Origin: Marinomonas algicola
GTDB lineage: Bacteria > Pseudomonadota > Gammaproteobacteria > Pseudomonadales > Marinomonadaceae
DNA: 64,000 bases
Assembly: GCF_014805825.1 (NCBI RefSeq)
Contig: NZ_CP061942.1
Coordinates: 1 to 64,000 of the forward strand
Direction of reading: 5' to 3'
Positions 34,510-44,647 of this stretch are shown here, in pieces. The notes under the pieces were generated by a model. The model searched no databases. It was not told the origin of the DNA and saw nothing but the letters and a program-made list of their open reading frames with translations. The first letter of the stretch is position 1. Each line of letters opens with the position of its first letter. The position numbers and the translations under genes are program-made.

Positions 34510-36636
34510 CTAAGGCCATTCGTCCAGGTCCGATGGCTGCTTCAACGGTCTGAGCTGCCCATTCAGCACCTGTTCTGCCAGGGTGAACGAGTAGTGGCCC
34601 AGCATATTCACGTGTTTATGGCTGAGTGGCGACAATCTGGCTTCGTCCTCTTCTTTCGCGTCCTCTTCTTTCGCGTCCTCTTCTTTCGCGTCCTCGCCCT
34701 GTCGTCTCAGGTGATCCAAGGCGGTCTGCATGTAAATCGTGTTCCACAGCACCAGAGCGTTGGTCACCAAACCCAACGCTCCAAGCTGATCTTCCTGACC
34801 CTCCCGGTACCGTTTCCGGATTTCGCCACGCTGGCCGTGGCAGATGGCCCGTGCGACCGCGTGACGGCTTTCCCCGCGATTCAACTGGGTCAGAATCCGA
34901 CGGCGGTAGTCTTCATCATCCACGTAGTTCAGCAGGTAAAGGGTCTTATTGATCCGGCCCGCTTCAATGATGGCTTGTGCCAGGCTGGAAGGCCGATCAC
35001 TTTTCAGTAGCGAGCGGATCAGCTCGGAGGCCTGCACGGTACCCAGTTTGAGCGAACCGGCAATGCGCATCATGTCATCCCAGTGCTGTTCGATCTTGTG
35101 GGTATTGACGCAACTGCGGGCCAACTCATCCAATGCGCCATAGTTGGCGGCCTTGTCCACGCGCCAGAATACGGATTCACCGGCGTCAGCCAGGCGCGGT
35201 GAAAACTGGTACCCCAGCAGCCAGAACAAGCCAAACACCATGTCGCTGGCACCAGCAGTATCGGTCATGATCTCCACCGGGTTTAGGCCGGTTTGCTGCT
35301 CCAGCAGACCCTCCAGCACAAAGATGGAATCACGCAGTGTTCCAGGGACGACAATTCCATGAAAGCCGGAGAACTGGTCCGAGACAAAGTTGTACCAGGT
35401 AATGCCGCGGCTGGAGCCAAAGTATTTCCGGTTCGGCCCGGCATTGATGGTGCGGACGGGTGTGACAAACCGCATACCGTCGGCGGAAGCCACCTCGCCG
35501 CCGCCCCACTGCCCGGCCAGGGATAAAGTGGATTGGTAGTCCACCAGTTTGGCGTTGGCCTTCACTAGAGTTTCAGTCCGCAGGTAATTCTGCTTGACCC
35601 AGTTCAAGCGGTGTCGGGTTAAGGCGGGCACTTGGTGCTTGATCAGAGGCTCCAATCCGATGTTGCAGGCCTCCGCCAATAACACCGCGCAGAGGCTGAC
35701 CGTCAGGTCCCCGGCACGGGCATTGGATTCGCTGACATGGGTAAATTCGTCGGCGAAGCTGGTATGAGCGTCTATCTCCAACAACAGCTCCGTGAGATCC
35801 ACGCTGGGCAGCAAGGCTTCGACCTGCTGGGAGAGCTGCGCCAGGCTGGGCGGTTCATCCAGCTTGTCAAAATTGGTGATGGTCAATGTGGGCCGCTTGC
35901 CAGACAGATCCAATTCAACGGCCTTGTTGTCATCAAAGTTGGCGGCCACCTGTCTGTAGCTGGCATCCAGTTGGCGCACCAGACCATCAATGGCTTCTTG
36001 GGGATTCAGTGGATGACCGAGTGACCGGCAGACCTGAATGCGGTTGGCCTGCCATTCCTGGCCCTGCAACAGCTTGGCCCGTGGATCACCCCAGCGATCG
36101 CTGTTCTCTACATAGACATCACGGCGGCGCAGGCTGTCTTGCAGCTTATCGAGAAAGCACAGTGTGTAGCCTCGCTTGGTGACTCGCCCCTCTTTGTCAA
36201 ACACCAGACGTTTCCAGGGATTGGAAACAATGTCCAGTGGCGCCTCTTCCAGTTGCTGCTTGCGCGATTTCAACAGACCGGCCAGATATTGATGGGCTTC
36301 CAGGGTCGCCTTGCCCGCCGGAGCCGCTTTGAACTCGATATCACACAGTAATTTCGGTAAGAAGCGTCTGACCCTGCCATACTGTTCCACCATTTCATCT
36401 TGAAAGTTGTCGTCGTAAGGGCGAGCCAGTTCATGGACGGTGGCAATGGATGCCGCCAGTTTTTCACGCGGCATTTTGGCAAAGATGGCCGACCTCAGCA
36501 GTTCATCCTGCGTACTTTCATTGAGGATCAGGGCACAAACCTCCGCCAAGGCCAGCGCGGATTTATCCAGATCCTTCAGTGTCCGCAACCGCTTTTTCTG
36601 GCCCAGCTTTTTGGCCTCACCGGCAATATAGGCCTA
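34510..36636 (-). pseudogene. tnpA: TnB transposase tnpA, C-terminal part (cut by IS30)
   Basis: About 700 C-terminal residues of a Tn3-family transposase on the minus strand, beginning at the IS30 edge with IAGEAKKLGQKKRLRTLKDL. The catalytic region includes FHGIVVPGTLRD, the MTDTAGASDMVFGL block with the first catalytic Asp, and KHVNMLGHYSF near the end. The stop lies just inside the terminal repeat. A run of DAKEE repeats lies near its C-terminus. The N-terminal part continues at 37715-38633. Split by IS30, TnB cannot transpose on its own. Confidence 0.92.
34643..34692. repeat. 15-bp tandem repeat within TnB tnpA
   Basis: Three-plus in-frame copies of CGTCCTCTTCTTTCG encode DAKEE units, starting after RRQGE. 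This acidic insert lies just before the conserved KHVNMLG block and looks like slippage expansion. Confidence 0.8.
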
Positions 36637-37714
36637 AATTCAGATAATAAGTGCGACACTGCAAATCAGGTGTAGAAGAAGCCAACTGCTGAAGTTGGTA
36701 CACTTCTTTTCACCACAAAACTAAGCAGTACCAACATGAATTATCAGCAGTTGACCGAAGGCAAAAGATACCAGATTTCAGCTCTTTTAGGGCAAGAAAT
36801 ATCAGTTTCAAATATAGCACGTGCACTTAATTGCCATAGAGCTACGATTTATCGTGAGCTAAAGCGGAATAAAAAAGCAACAGGATATTGTCCTGATAAA
36901 GCTCAAAGAGCATGCTTGATAAGGCGAAAGACATCCGCTAAGTATCGAATATCATCAGAGACCATTGATTTTATTCGTATTTTAATTGAAATCGACTGGA
37001 GCCCTGAGCAAGTCTCTAACGTACTTAAAAACTGCGGAGTTCCTGTTAGTCATGAATGGATTTATCAATATATCCATGATGACAAAAGAAACAAAGGGAC
37101 GCTTTATCGTCATTTGAGGCAAGGAAAAAAACGCTACAGGAAAGGACAGCGAACGAAAGCAGAAGTGATTAAAAACAAAGTCTCTATTGATGAGCGCCCA
37201 GTCATTGTGGAGACAAAAAAGCGTTTTGGTGATTGGGAAATAGACACTGTTTTAGGCAAGAATGGAACGGGGTCCATCGTTACTTTATTGGAAAGAAAGA
37301 CGCGCTTTTACCTGATAAAGAAAGTGAACTCAAAGTCAGCCAAAGATGTGACTCAGGCTACCATAGAGTTATTGATGCCTTTTAAAGATCATGTGCACAC
37401 GATCACAGCAGATAATGGTCGAGAGTTTGCCTATCACGCTAAGATAGCTAAAGCATTAGATACGAAAGTGTATTTTGCTCATCCATATAGCTCTTGGGAG
37501 CGTGGAGCGAATGAAAATAGTAACGGCCTTCTAAGACAGTATGTGCCCAAAGGCACTGATTTAAGAAGTGTTACAGAAGAGAGAATACATTTCGCGATGA
37601 GACGAATAAACCATCGTCCAAGGAAGTGTTTAGGGTTCAAGCAACCAGCCGTTATTTTTAAAAAGATGTGTTTGGCTGCTTGAAATGAAAAGTGTCGCAC
37701 TTCGGACTTGAATT
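36637..37714 (+). mobile_element. IS30-family insertion sequence in TnB tnpA
   Basis: About 1.08 kb with terminal repeats AAATTCAGATAATAAGTGCG and the complement of GAATTCAAGTCCGAAGTGCG, sharing AAGTGCGACACT. It interrupts the transposase between DVLDLLIT and YIAGEAKK. The exact edges and short target duplication are uncertain by a few bases. Confidence 0.85.
36736..37683 (+). CDS. IS30-family transposase
   Basis: 315-aa DDE transposase. The N-terminal helix-turn-helix region (TEGKRYQISALLGQEISVSN, then IARALNCHRATIYRELKRN) is followed by the catalytic domain with DWEIDTVLGK (Asp), ITADNGREFAYH (Asp) and ERGANENSNGLLRQ (Glu). Length and motif spacing match IS30. The frame is intact and its base composition is more AT-rich than the host transposase, marking a recent insertion. 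Confidence 0.96.
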   Translation: MNYQQLTEGKRYQISALLGQEISVSNIARALNCHRATIYRELKRNKKATGYCPDKAQRACLIRRKTSAKYRISSETIDFIRILIEIDWSPEQVSNVLKNCGVPVSHEWIYQYIHDDKRNKGTLYRHLRQGKKRYRKGQRTKAEVIKNKVSIDERPVIVETKKRFGDWEIDTVLGKNGTGSIVTLLERKTRFYLIKKVNSKSAKDVTQATIELLMPFKDHVHTITADNGREFAYHAKIAKALDTKVYFAHPYSSWERGANENSNGLLRQYVPKGTDLRSVTEERIHFAMRRINHRPRKCLGFKQPAVIFKKMCLAA

Positions 37715-38633
37715 CGGGGGTAATCAGTAAATCCAGCACGTCCAGGGCTTCATCGAGGGCGATGGTCTCATATGCCCTGGCGAAGGCCACTAGGATGGCC
37801 GTGCGCTTTCTCTCCGGCATGCGGGCTATTTTGTGCATAGAAATCATTCCGGCGTGACGGGCGATGTTTTTAAAGCGGACTGGCGGGATGCCGGTAAAAT
37901 CCAGCTCATGCATGCCGAAGGCCTTCAGCTCCTGATAACGGCCAACCGCCTCATTGAAGGCGGGACCGCTGATCGTCACCGGCCCCTTGCGGTAGCGGTC
38001 AAAGCGGGAAGTTCGTGTTCCCTCCGGAACCTGAAGCAACGTCTCAAGCTTTGCGGTCTGCTCCGATGTCGGCAACGCCGACAGCCGTTGCCACAAGCGA
38101 CTGGTGGCCCGCTCGCGCACTTCGGAAATCAAGCGGGTCAGTGTGGTGGCGCCGGGCAGCAGGATCTTGTGTTGTATCAGCCAACCGGTGGCCAGATCGA
38201 AAAGCAGGCTGGGGCGTTCGTTGCCGATCCAACTGCGTGTGTAGAGTAAGCGGTTCAGCCGGAAGGACCACGGCCACGTGAACTCCCGGTACTGATAGTG
38301 GGTACGGATCTGGGCCGTGTGCTCCCGTCGAGTGGTTTCACGCTGTGCATAGGTGGCCAGGGTTGCTATATCGGTGATGCCAAGCTGTCGTGCAACAAAC
38401 CATTGAGCATTGGCCGGAACCCGTGACAGATCGGCGAGGAAGGTTCCCAGGAATCGAACGCAGCCCAACTGTAAGGCGACACCGAAACGGTTCTGAACAC
38501 CACGCCGCTGAAGGATAAAAGCGAGGTCAGCTTCATCCAGATGAAAGTAGCGGGCCAACTGCACTTCATTCGGTTCGCCAGAAAATTGCCCATAGCTAGC
38601 TTTCTGTTCCGAGGTTAAAAAATCGACGGGCAT
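37715..38633 (-). pseudogene. tnpA: TnB transposase tnpA, N-terminal part
   Basis: About 306 N-terminal residues (MPVDFLTSEQKASYGQFSGE onward) with the DUF4158-type DNA-binding domain of Tn3 transposases: YFHLDEADLAFILQRRG, RFGVALQLGCVRFLG and ADLSRVP. The native sequence ends at DVLDLLIT where IS30 begins; the reading frame then continues briefly into IS30. Together with the C-terminal part the intact enzyme would be about 1,010 aa, normal for the family. Confidence 0.92.
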
Positions 38634-38802
38634 GTGCTACCCCAACCAATAACTGTAAGAATCGCGAGCATTCGCAGTGTCTATTAATTTATAAGTTAGT
38701 GGACATCATAAAGTGCCTACAATAAACTGTCTATTAAATCGCTTTTCTCAGACTTAGCAGACAGACGATCTATTAATCGATTTAGGAGACTATTTTCACC
38801 TC
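38634..38802. promoter_or_regulatory. Candidate res site of TnB
   Basis: AT-rich interval between divergent tnpA and tnpR, the standard res position. Motifs such as TGTCTATTAA recur (about 38679, 38728) with related GATCTATTAATCGA near 38768, suggesting resolvase subsites and both promoters. Confidence 0.65.
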
Positions 38803-39345
38803 ATGAGACTCTTCGGTTACGCTCGTGTGTCCACAAGCCAGCAATCGCTCGATGTGCAGGTCAAAGCCCTCAAGGCGGAAGGAGTAAGAGCCAATCGAAT
38901 CTTTACCGACAAAGTAACGGGTAGTCATGTTAACCGAGAGGGATTACGCCTATTGAGATTAAAGGTGGAGGAAGGCGATGTAATCCTGGTAAAAAAGCTG
39001 GATCTCCTTGGCCGTGACACTGCTGACATGATCCAGTTAATCAAGGAGTTCGATGAAATGGGTGTTGCTATCCGCTTTCTGGATGATGGCATTAGCACGG
39101 AAGGCACTATGGGAAAGATGGTTGTTACCATTCTTTCTGCCGTGGCACAGGCGGAACGACAACGGATATTGGAAAGAACAAATGAAGGACGTGTTGAGGC
39201 AAAAGCGAAAGGTGTTAAATTTGGTCGCAAGCGAACTATTGACCGAAGACGAGTAAAAGAGCTTCGTGAGGAAGGGGTTGGGGCTACAGACATTGCCAAG
39301 CAAATGGGTATCGGCAGGTCTACAGTGTATAAATTACTTAGGTAA
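38803..39345 (+). CDS. tnpR: TnB serine resolvase
   Basis: 180-aa Tn3-type resolvase that resolves cointegrates at res. The catalytic domain shows LFGYARVSTSQQSLD (active serine near residue 10), LDLLGRDTADM and the long E helix ending AERQRILERTNEG. The C-terminal helix-turn-helix is GATDIAKQMGIGRSTVYKLL. It diverges from tnpA across the res region. Complete. Confidence 0.96.
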   Translation: MRLFGYARVSTSQQSLDVQVKALKAEGVRANRIFTDKVTGSHVNREGLRLLRLKVEEGDVILVKKLDLLGRDTADMIQLIKEFDEMGVAIRFLDDGISTEGTMGKMVVTILSAVAQAERQRILERTNEGRVEAKAKGVKFGRKRTIDRRRVKELREEGVGATDIAKQMGIGRSTVYKLLR

Positions 39346-39441
39346 TGCCTGTCCTGCAGCACTGAGACGCATGGCCGGTAGCTTAAGAAAAAAGCCCCTC
39401 TCTCACAAACAAAACCTCCAGCGATTTATCCAGAGCAACTT

Positions 39442-40533
39442 TCATGAAATTCCTGAAGGCGGCGCCAGTGTTCTGCGGCCATGTGGATGAGTTAGTGTCG
39501 GTGACGGTGGTGAATTATCGGGAAAGTGTGGATGCTTGTGCGTCACCTCGGTGTGCGCGTGCTGGTGCGAATGGGGCTCCTGCCCATCCCAGTCAAACTC
39601 GTGATCGTGTTGGTGATGATATTCATGGCGGTGCGTGTGACTGTGTTCCAACGGCTTATGGGTGTGCAGGTGTTCATGGCGTTCTGTCAGATGCAGCCAC
39701 ACACCCAACCCCATCAGCACGCTGGCAATCCAGAAAGCGGAGGTAACGGGTTCGTGTAACAAGGTCAGCGCGATCAGTGCTCCGATAAAGGGCGCTGTGG
39801 AGAAATACGCGCCAGTGCGCGCAGTTCCCAATCCCCGCAGTGCCAATACGAACAAGACCAAGCTTACACCGTAGCCCAGCAGCCCCAGTGTCATGATTGC
39901 GCCTGTGGTTGCCAGCGGAGGAAATGCATCTCCCATAAACCAGGCCAGCGCACAGTTAACAGATCCGGCGATCAGCCCTTTGCTCCCGGCGATAAACACC
40001 GCATCGGAGGCGGATACTTGGCGGGTCAGATTGTTATCGATCGCCCAGCACAGGCAGGCCAGCGCAATGGCTAGCGAACCGATACTGTTTGTAACGCCTA
40101 TCTCCCCCGTCGGCAAGAACAGGACAACCCCTCCGGCTACGATGGCGATCATCCCCAACACGATTCGCCGATCGGCGTTTTCCCGAAAGACGACCCATGC
40201 AATCAGAGCGGTCAGAACCGCCTCCAGGTTCAGCAAGAGTGACGCTGAAGCGCCGCTGGAGTAGCTCAATCCGAACATGAGGGCGACTGGACCCAGAACC
40301 CCGCCAAAGAAAATAGCCCCAAGCAGCCAGGGCCATTCCATCGTAGGTATGCCCGGATTTTTCCAGCCTCGATCCCTGATCAGCCTCGCGAGCCCAAGCC
40401 CTAGGCCACTGCCCAGGTAAAGCATTCCGCCCAGAGCCAAGGGCGACGCCTCGTTGATCAGCAGTTTGGCAAAGGGTGTGCTGGCTCCAAATAGCAGGGC
40501 AGCCAAGATGGCGTAAGCGATACTTTGATTCAT
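39442..40533 (-). CDS. EamA/DMT-family transporter with histidine-rich tail
   Basis: 363-aa inner-membrane protein with about ten hydrophobic spans in two EamA repeats (residues about 1-140 and 150-285). These carriers export small metabolites or solutes. After the last span comes a cytosolic tail of about 75 residues extraordinarily rich in histidine (HEHLHTHKPLEHSHTH and further runs), which should bind Zn, Ni, Co or Cu. The extreme end (RRTLAPPSGIS) reads like a frameshifted or altered tail. An AGGGG ribosome site supports ATG 40533. Its presence in a metal-resistance cargo suggests metal-related transport; the substrate is not known. Confidence 0.85.
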   Translation of the reverse strand: MNQSIAYAILAALLFGASTPFAKLLINEASPLALGGMLYLGSGLGLGLARLIRDRGWKNPGIPTMEWPWLLGAIFFGGVLGPVALMFGLSYSSGASASLLLNLEAVLTALIAWVVFRENADRRIVLGMIAIVAGGVVLFLPTGEIGVTNSIGSLAIALACLCWAIDNNLTRQVSASDAVFIAGSKGLIAGSVNCALAWFMGDAFPPLATTGAIMTLGLLGYGVSLVLFVLALRGLGTARTGAYFSTAPFIGALIALTLLHEPVTSAFWIASVLMGLGVWLHLTERHEHLHTHKPLEHSHTHRHEYHHQHDHEFDWDGQEPHSHQHAHTEVTHKHPHFPDNSPPSPTLTHPHGRRTLAPPSGIS

Positions 40534-40719
40534 ACTGCCCCTAAGTTGGATTCACAGCGTCGCATTCAGATTACAGCCTGTTGCTTTGTCGATGCAGACA
40601 AAGAGTGGAAGCGGCCATTACCTTCATTCATCTGCTTTGTTCCTACTTATGATAGAACCGATAAACTGCGGTTCTATGTCGCAATAAACGACATACAAGC
40701 GACCCTACCCTATGCAGCA

Positions 40720-42045
40720 CTATCCGTTCTCGCTCCGTTTTAAGTCGAAGAGCACTCGGTCAAAGGCATCCCGCATATTGAAGAGGTCGCGATGTTCACC
40801 ATCCACCGAGCTGATCGCTTTTGAAAGCACCGTTCGAGGACCGAAAAGTGGGTCCAGGGGGCGCCCATTACTCAAGACTTCGAAATGTAGGTTGGGCCCG
40901 GTCGCTATACCTGAAGCGCCAACACTACCGATTTCATCCCCTGCTGCTACACGACTATCTCGCTCAAGGCCTGCCGCGAAGGACTCTAAGTGTGCGTACC
41001 GAGTCACAACCCCTTTCTCGTGCTGTATCTCAATAACGCGACCATAGCCGCGGCGGCGCCCCATATAAAGAATTTCCCCGGGAGCCGATGCCGTGACCCG
41101 AGCGCCACGCAGGGCGGAGTAGTCTACACCGGTATGCATCCGCACATTGCCATAAACAGGGTGTTTTCTCGGTCCAAAAATAGATGAAATCTGCCCATCG
41201 TCCACGGGCGTTACCAAGGTGCGGACTAACTCGCCGTTCTTGTAGATTCTGGAGTGGCTATCGGTACCGTTGGAGCGGGTGGCTTCAATGGTACGATCGC
41301 CCATCTCTATACGGACATACCTCAGATTCGGCGGTTTGGCTTCGCGCCCCTCTGCCAATGGGTATTCATGCCATAGGATTTCGAATTTCTCTCCACCTTT
41401 GAAGGCCCGATCAAACTGAATCAGAGGGGCCAACATGAGCGATAGATCCTGGGCGAAGCGGGTCGGGATGTTCGCCGCTTTTAGCGAAGCATAAACTGAA
41501 CGGTCTAGCTTGAATCGAACCGCTCGCTCTTGCGACGTTATCGCGGGAGTCAAGCGAGAGACAGTTAATGGATCGCCGAATGACAATAGGATTTTTACGC
41601 CCGCATCAATCTTTAACAGAAGTTGCTGTGGTGTTTTCTGGTTGTCTTCAAACCTTATAACCACCTCGTGTCCTGGCTGAAGTGCTTGCGGATCAAACTC
41701 GGCAGTGAGAGCCTGAACCACTGCAGAGCGCATCTTCGAATCAAGCCCCAGACGCTTTAACAAGCCATCGAGGGTATCCCCTGCCTTTGCAGCGAGTACC
41801 ACCTCCGACGTTGCATCACGCTCAGATAGACGTTCATGACTGATGGGCGCAGGCTGTGTCTCCTCGACAGCAACCCCTGGCCCAGCGAGCGCCTCCCACT
41901 GCGGTGGCGCGCTTGCTTGATCCGTTACCTGCCAATCAATCCAGACTTGCAATGCAAAATAGCCGATAAGGGCGACACCGAAACCTTTCCAGAGCGCCAA
42001 TGGCCTTGAATTCAAACGCGTTAGAACTTTCGTCGCCGTACTCAC
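40720..42045 (-). CDS. M23 family metallopeptidase (LysM/OapA type)
   Basis: 441-aa envelope peptidase predicted to cleave peptidoglycan crosslinks. An N-terminal membrane anchor (about residues 19-36) is followed by a LysM/OapA-like region around 80-150 (DTLDGLLKRLGLDSKMR). The C-terminal LytM domain has the zinc ligands in MHTGVDYSA and NLHFEV, with RYAHLE between. It starts at GTG 42045, two bases after the lspA stop, so the two are co-transcribed and probably translationally coupled. Association with metal resistance is by context only. Confidence 0.88.
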   Translation of the reverse strand: MSTATKVLTRLNSRPLALWKGFGVALIGYFALQVWIDWQVTDQASAPPQWEALAGPGVAVEETQPAPISHERLSERDATSEVVLAAKAGDTLDGLLKRLGLDSKMRSAVVQALTAEFDPQALQPGHEVVIRFEDNQKTPQQLLLKIDAGVKILLSFGDPLTVSRLTPAITSQERAVRFKLDRSVYASLKAANIPTRFAQDLSLMLAPLIQFDRAFKGGEKFEILWHEYPLAEGREAKPPNLRYVRIEMGDRTIEATRSNGTDSHSRIYKNGELVRTLVTPVDDGQISSIFGPRKHPVYGNVRMHTGVDYSALRGARVTASAPGEILYMGRRRGYGRVIEIQHEKGVVTRYAHLESFAAGLERDSRVAAGDEIGSVGASGIATGPNLHFEVLSNGRPLDPLFGPRTVLSKAISSVDGEHRDLFNMRDAFDRVLFDLKRSENG

Positions 42046-42047
42046 AG

Positions 42048-42599
42048 TCAGTTAACCCTCGTCGGCCCGCGTCGGCCGGTAATTTGCTTTTCTTTCCAAT
42101 CGGTTTCGTCAGTCCGCCTTAGCCCCGACAGCAACAGACAAATCGCACCCAAGGTAATAAAGATGTCGGCACCGTTAAATGTCGGCCAGTGCCAGCCAGC
42201 CCAGTGAAAATCCAAAAAATCTGTCACCGCCCCCTGGCGCCACCGATCAACGATATTACCAAGCGCTCCGCCCGCGATCACGGCAAGACTGATCCGCTCA
42301 AAAAACGAATCGGAACGCCAAGCCCAGATGAGCAGCACAGCCACTATCGCCAAGCTGATCAGCGCAAGCAGTTCTGGCGCATTGGCAAAGAAGTCACGAA
42401 ACAAACCGAAGCTCACGCCCGTGTTGAAACCAAGCCTCAGGTTAAAGAAGGCCGTCACCTCAATCACCCGCGGTGTTTCCAGCAGGTAGGCAAGGGCTAT
42501 CCACTTGCTCAGTTGGTCCAGTGCAAGTGTGAGCATAGAAACAAGTAAAATCTGTACTCCACGGTTTCGATGAGTGCCGGGGAAATCATTTTTTATCAT
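42048..42599 (-). CDS. lspA: Lipoprotein signal peptidase (signal peptidase II)
   Basis: 183-aa inner-membrane aspartyl protease that removes lipoprotein signal peptides. There are four hydrophobic spans. Conserved motifs are DQLSKW near the start, FNTGVSFG, GGALGNIVDR with the first catalytic Asp, and FNGADIFI with the second. An extra LspA encoded beside a Cd/Zn/Pb ATPase is a known arrangement in lead-resistance loci (PbrB/PbrC). Here it heads an operon with the M23 peptidase. A chromosomal housekeeping lspA is presumably elsewhere. Confidence 0.94.
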   Translation of the reverse strand: MIKNDFPGTHRNRGVQILLVSMLTLALDQLSKWIALAYLLETPRVIEVTAFFNLRLGFNTGVSFGLFRDFFANAPELLALISLAIVAVLLIWAWRSDSFFERISLAVIAGGALGNIVDRWRQGAVTDFLDFHWAGWHWPTFNGADIFITLGAICLLLSGLRRTDETDWKEKQITGRRGPTRVN

Positions 42600-42717
42600 C
42601 TAACAATGACCTTTTTTTAACACGAGGAACAGCGCGCCTGACGCACGTCAGGGGTTGTGTCGGGTGTTCTATGTTGATGTGCCGGTGACAGCCATAAAAA
42701 CGGGCTGATTTGAATCG

Positions 42718-43251
42718 CTACTCACCCTGCAGCTGCTGAAAAACAGGCAGTAAATCTCGTTTCCATATCGCATCATTCAAAGGCCCCGCATGCCGGTAAC
42801 GGATCACTCCCCTTTTGTCGATGATAAAGGTTTCGGGCGCACCATAGACGCCAAGGTCGAGCCCTAGAGAGCCTTTGTCGTCGACAACATTGGCGACATA
42901 AGGGTTACCGAGGTCTGACAGCCATCTGTTAGCGGCAGGCACTTCATCTTTATAATCGACGCCATAGATCGGAATACCCCTTCGATGAGCCAACTCCATC
43001 AAAAACGGGTGTTCCGTACGACAGGAGGGGCACCAGGTCGCCCAAATGTTGAGCAAACTCACTTTACCTTTCAGCGCCTCCTGCGTCAGAGTTTGACCGG
43101 GTTTTTCAAGCCAAGGGAGCTCGAACTGTGGAACGGGTTTACCGATCAGGGCCGAGGGCAACTCCTTCGGATTAAGGTACAACCCCCTCCACAAGAAAAA
43201 GCCGAGCCCAATGACGACAGCTAGCGGCAAAAAAAGCAGGACTCGTCTCAT
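42718..43251 (-). CDS. CcmG/DsbE-like membrane thioredoxin
   Basis: 177-aa thioredoxin-fold reductase tethered by an N-terminal membrane helix (residues about 4-22) and facing the periplasm. The active site is WATWCPSCR. The block GVYGAPETFIIDKRG is diagnostic of the CcmG/DsbE group, which keeps cytochrome c apoprotein cysteines reduced using electrons from DsbD. No cytochrome c maturation genes are nearby, so here it probably serves metal-damaged thiols together with DsbD (49998-51887). A GAGG ribosome site precedes ATG 43251. Confidence 0.88.
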   Translation of the reverse strand: MRRVLLFLPLAVVIGLGFFLWRGLYLNPKELPSALIGKPVPQFELPWLEKPGQTLTQEALKGKVSLLNIWATWCPSCRTEHPFLMELAHRRGIPIYGVDYKDEVPAANRWLSDLGNPYVANVVDDKGSLGLDLGVYGAPETFIIDKRGVIRYRHAGPLNDAIWKRDLLPVFQQLQGE

Positions 43252-43371
43252 ACAAAGCCTCTATGTAGGTGAGAAAGCCGACGACTTAGTCGCTGTACGC
43301 TAACCCGTCTGCAGGCCACAGCGCCAGATTCCAACACCATACGCCCACCAAACGGTGCCCGGAAAGCCGGG

Positions 43372-44025
43372 TCACATCTGGTAATTTTCACTGATTTCTG
43401 ACTCCACCAAGGCTTTCAATTGTCGATAACCGAAGCTTGAGAGCGGTTTGCCATTGACAAAGAAGGTCGGGGTTTTGGTTACCTGCAGCGCGCTGGCGTC
43501 TTCAAGGTCTTGCTGTATGCGCTGTTCAAAGCGCTGGCTCTGCATATCCTCTTTGACCTTCGCGATATCAAGGCCAACACCACCCAGGTACTGCCAGATC
43601 GTCTGCGGCTGAGGGTTACCGTGCTGGGCCCAGAAGGGCTGTGATTCATAAGTCGCCTCAAGCGTTTCCCAAAACAGGTTCTGGAGCTTGGCCGCTTCAA
43701 GCAGTTTCACGATATAGTCAGACCCCGGATGGAACGGCGCGTAGCGCATGACAATGTTGACCCGCCCTGGATTTGATTCCATCAATTGCTTTACGTAGGG
43801 GTGAAACTTCCGGCAGGTCTCACAGGCAGGGTCGAAAAACTCGACGATCGTCACCTGAGCGCTGGATGGACCCATCGTCGGTGAATAATACCGCTTCATT
43901 ATCTTGGGGTCGCTCGCGACCTCGGTGATCCCCGCCGTTTTTTGGCTTTCAAGGAGATAGGCGGCTATCCCGAACAGTGCAAAAAGAAGAACACCGGATA
44001 ACGCGACAATCAGTTTTTTATTCAT
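43372..44025 (-). CDS. DsbA-like thiol oxidoreductase (CETC active site)
   Basis: 217-aa periplasmic thioredoxin-fold protein with an N-terminal hydrophobic anchor (about residues 5-24). The redox motif is FFDPACETCRKFHPYV, CxxC with Glu-Thr between the cysteines, and the cis-proline region is TKTPTFFVNGKPL. It overlaps the upstream dsbB stop by 4 bp (ATGA), so the two are translationally coupled and form an oxidising pair in which DsbB reoxidises this protein. It resembles the DsbA-like proteins of small BdbC/BdbD-type modules. Confidence 0.9.
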   Translation of the reverse strand: MNKKLIVALSGVLLFALFGIAAYLLESQKTAGITEVASDPKIMKRYYSPTMGPSSAQVTIVEFFDPACETCRKFHPYVKQLMESNPGRVNIVMRYAPFHPGSDYIVKLLEAAKLQNLFWETLEATYESQPFWAQHGNPQPQTIWQYLGGVGLDIAKVKEDMQSQRFEQRIQQDLEDASALQVTKTPTFFVNGKPLSSFGYRQLKALVESEISENYQM

Positions 44026-44474
44026 GGGTAGGTCCGTTTTCTAAAAATTAACAGTAAAGCGATGATCGCTGAGTAAGCCAAGATCGACAGCATGGGGATG
44101 GTGATAAAACCGAACAGTTCCAAGTTGATCTCCGCGCAGGAGACCCCTTGGCTGCAGGGCTGCAAGCTTTCGGGAATGTAACCGGAGTAAACGAGGTAGT
44201 GGTACACCGCAAATCCCCACCCGATCACGGCAAGCGGCAGCGTGTATCGAACAACGCGTTTATCCAGTGGGAACAGCGCGACCAGAAAGAGTACCGCCAG
44301 CGGGTAGATAAAGATTCGCTGGTACCAGCAGAGCACACAGGGCTGCAGCCCCATCACCTCACTGAAAAACAAACTTCCCAGCACCGCTACAACGGCCAGA
44401 ATCCAGCAGAAAAAGATCAACGACCAGCCCGTGTTATCGGCTGTGTCTTGATCGTTCGTTAATAGACTACTCAT
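44022..44474 (-). CDS. dsbB: Disulfide bond formation protein B
   Basis: 150-aa inner-membrane quinone-linked oxidase that regenerates a DsbA-type partner. Four hydrophobic spans are visible. The first periplasmic cysteine pair is in LQPCVLCWYQRI (about residues 45-51), the second in SLQPCSQGVSCAE (about 104-113). It is coupled to the DsbA-like gene by an ATGA overlap. The size and motifs match the BdbC/DsbB family. Confidence 0.93.
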   Translation of the reverse strand: MSSLLTNDQDTADNTGWSLIFFCWILAVVAVLGSLFFSEVMGLQPCVLCWYQRIFIYPLAVLFLVALFPLDKRVVRYTLPLAVIGWGFAVYHYLVYSGYIPESLQPCSQGVSCAEINLELFGFITIPMLSILAYSAIIALLLIFRKRTYP

Positions 44475-44647
44475 GGTTACCTGTGCGTTTCGTGTCTCAT
44501 TCCAAAAAAGCCTTGTTTGAAAAAGGTGTTGACCGAGCTTACGAGAAAAAAAGCAGCCTCCGGGCTTACCCCTTCAGTCGTCCCGGTGGCTGCTGAAAAA
44601 AATAGCGTTTTGCTAGTTCATGAAACGATCTAATCCGAACTTAGCCG

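Noticed and set aside
34594..36675. Several plus-strand frames opposite the TnB transposase
   Set aside because: GC-rich DNA yields long antisense frames. The minus strand encodes a recognisable Tn3 transposase over the whole interval.
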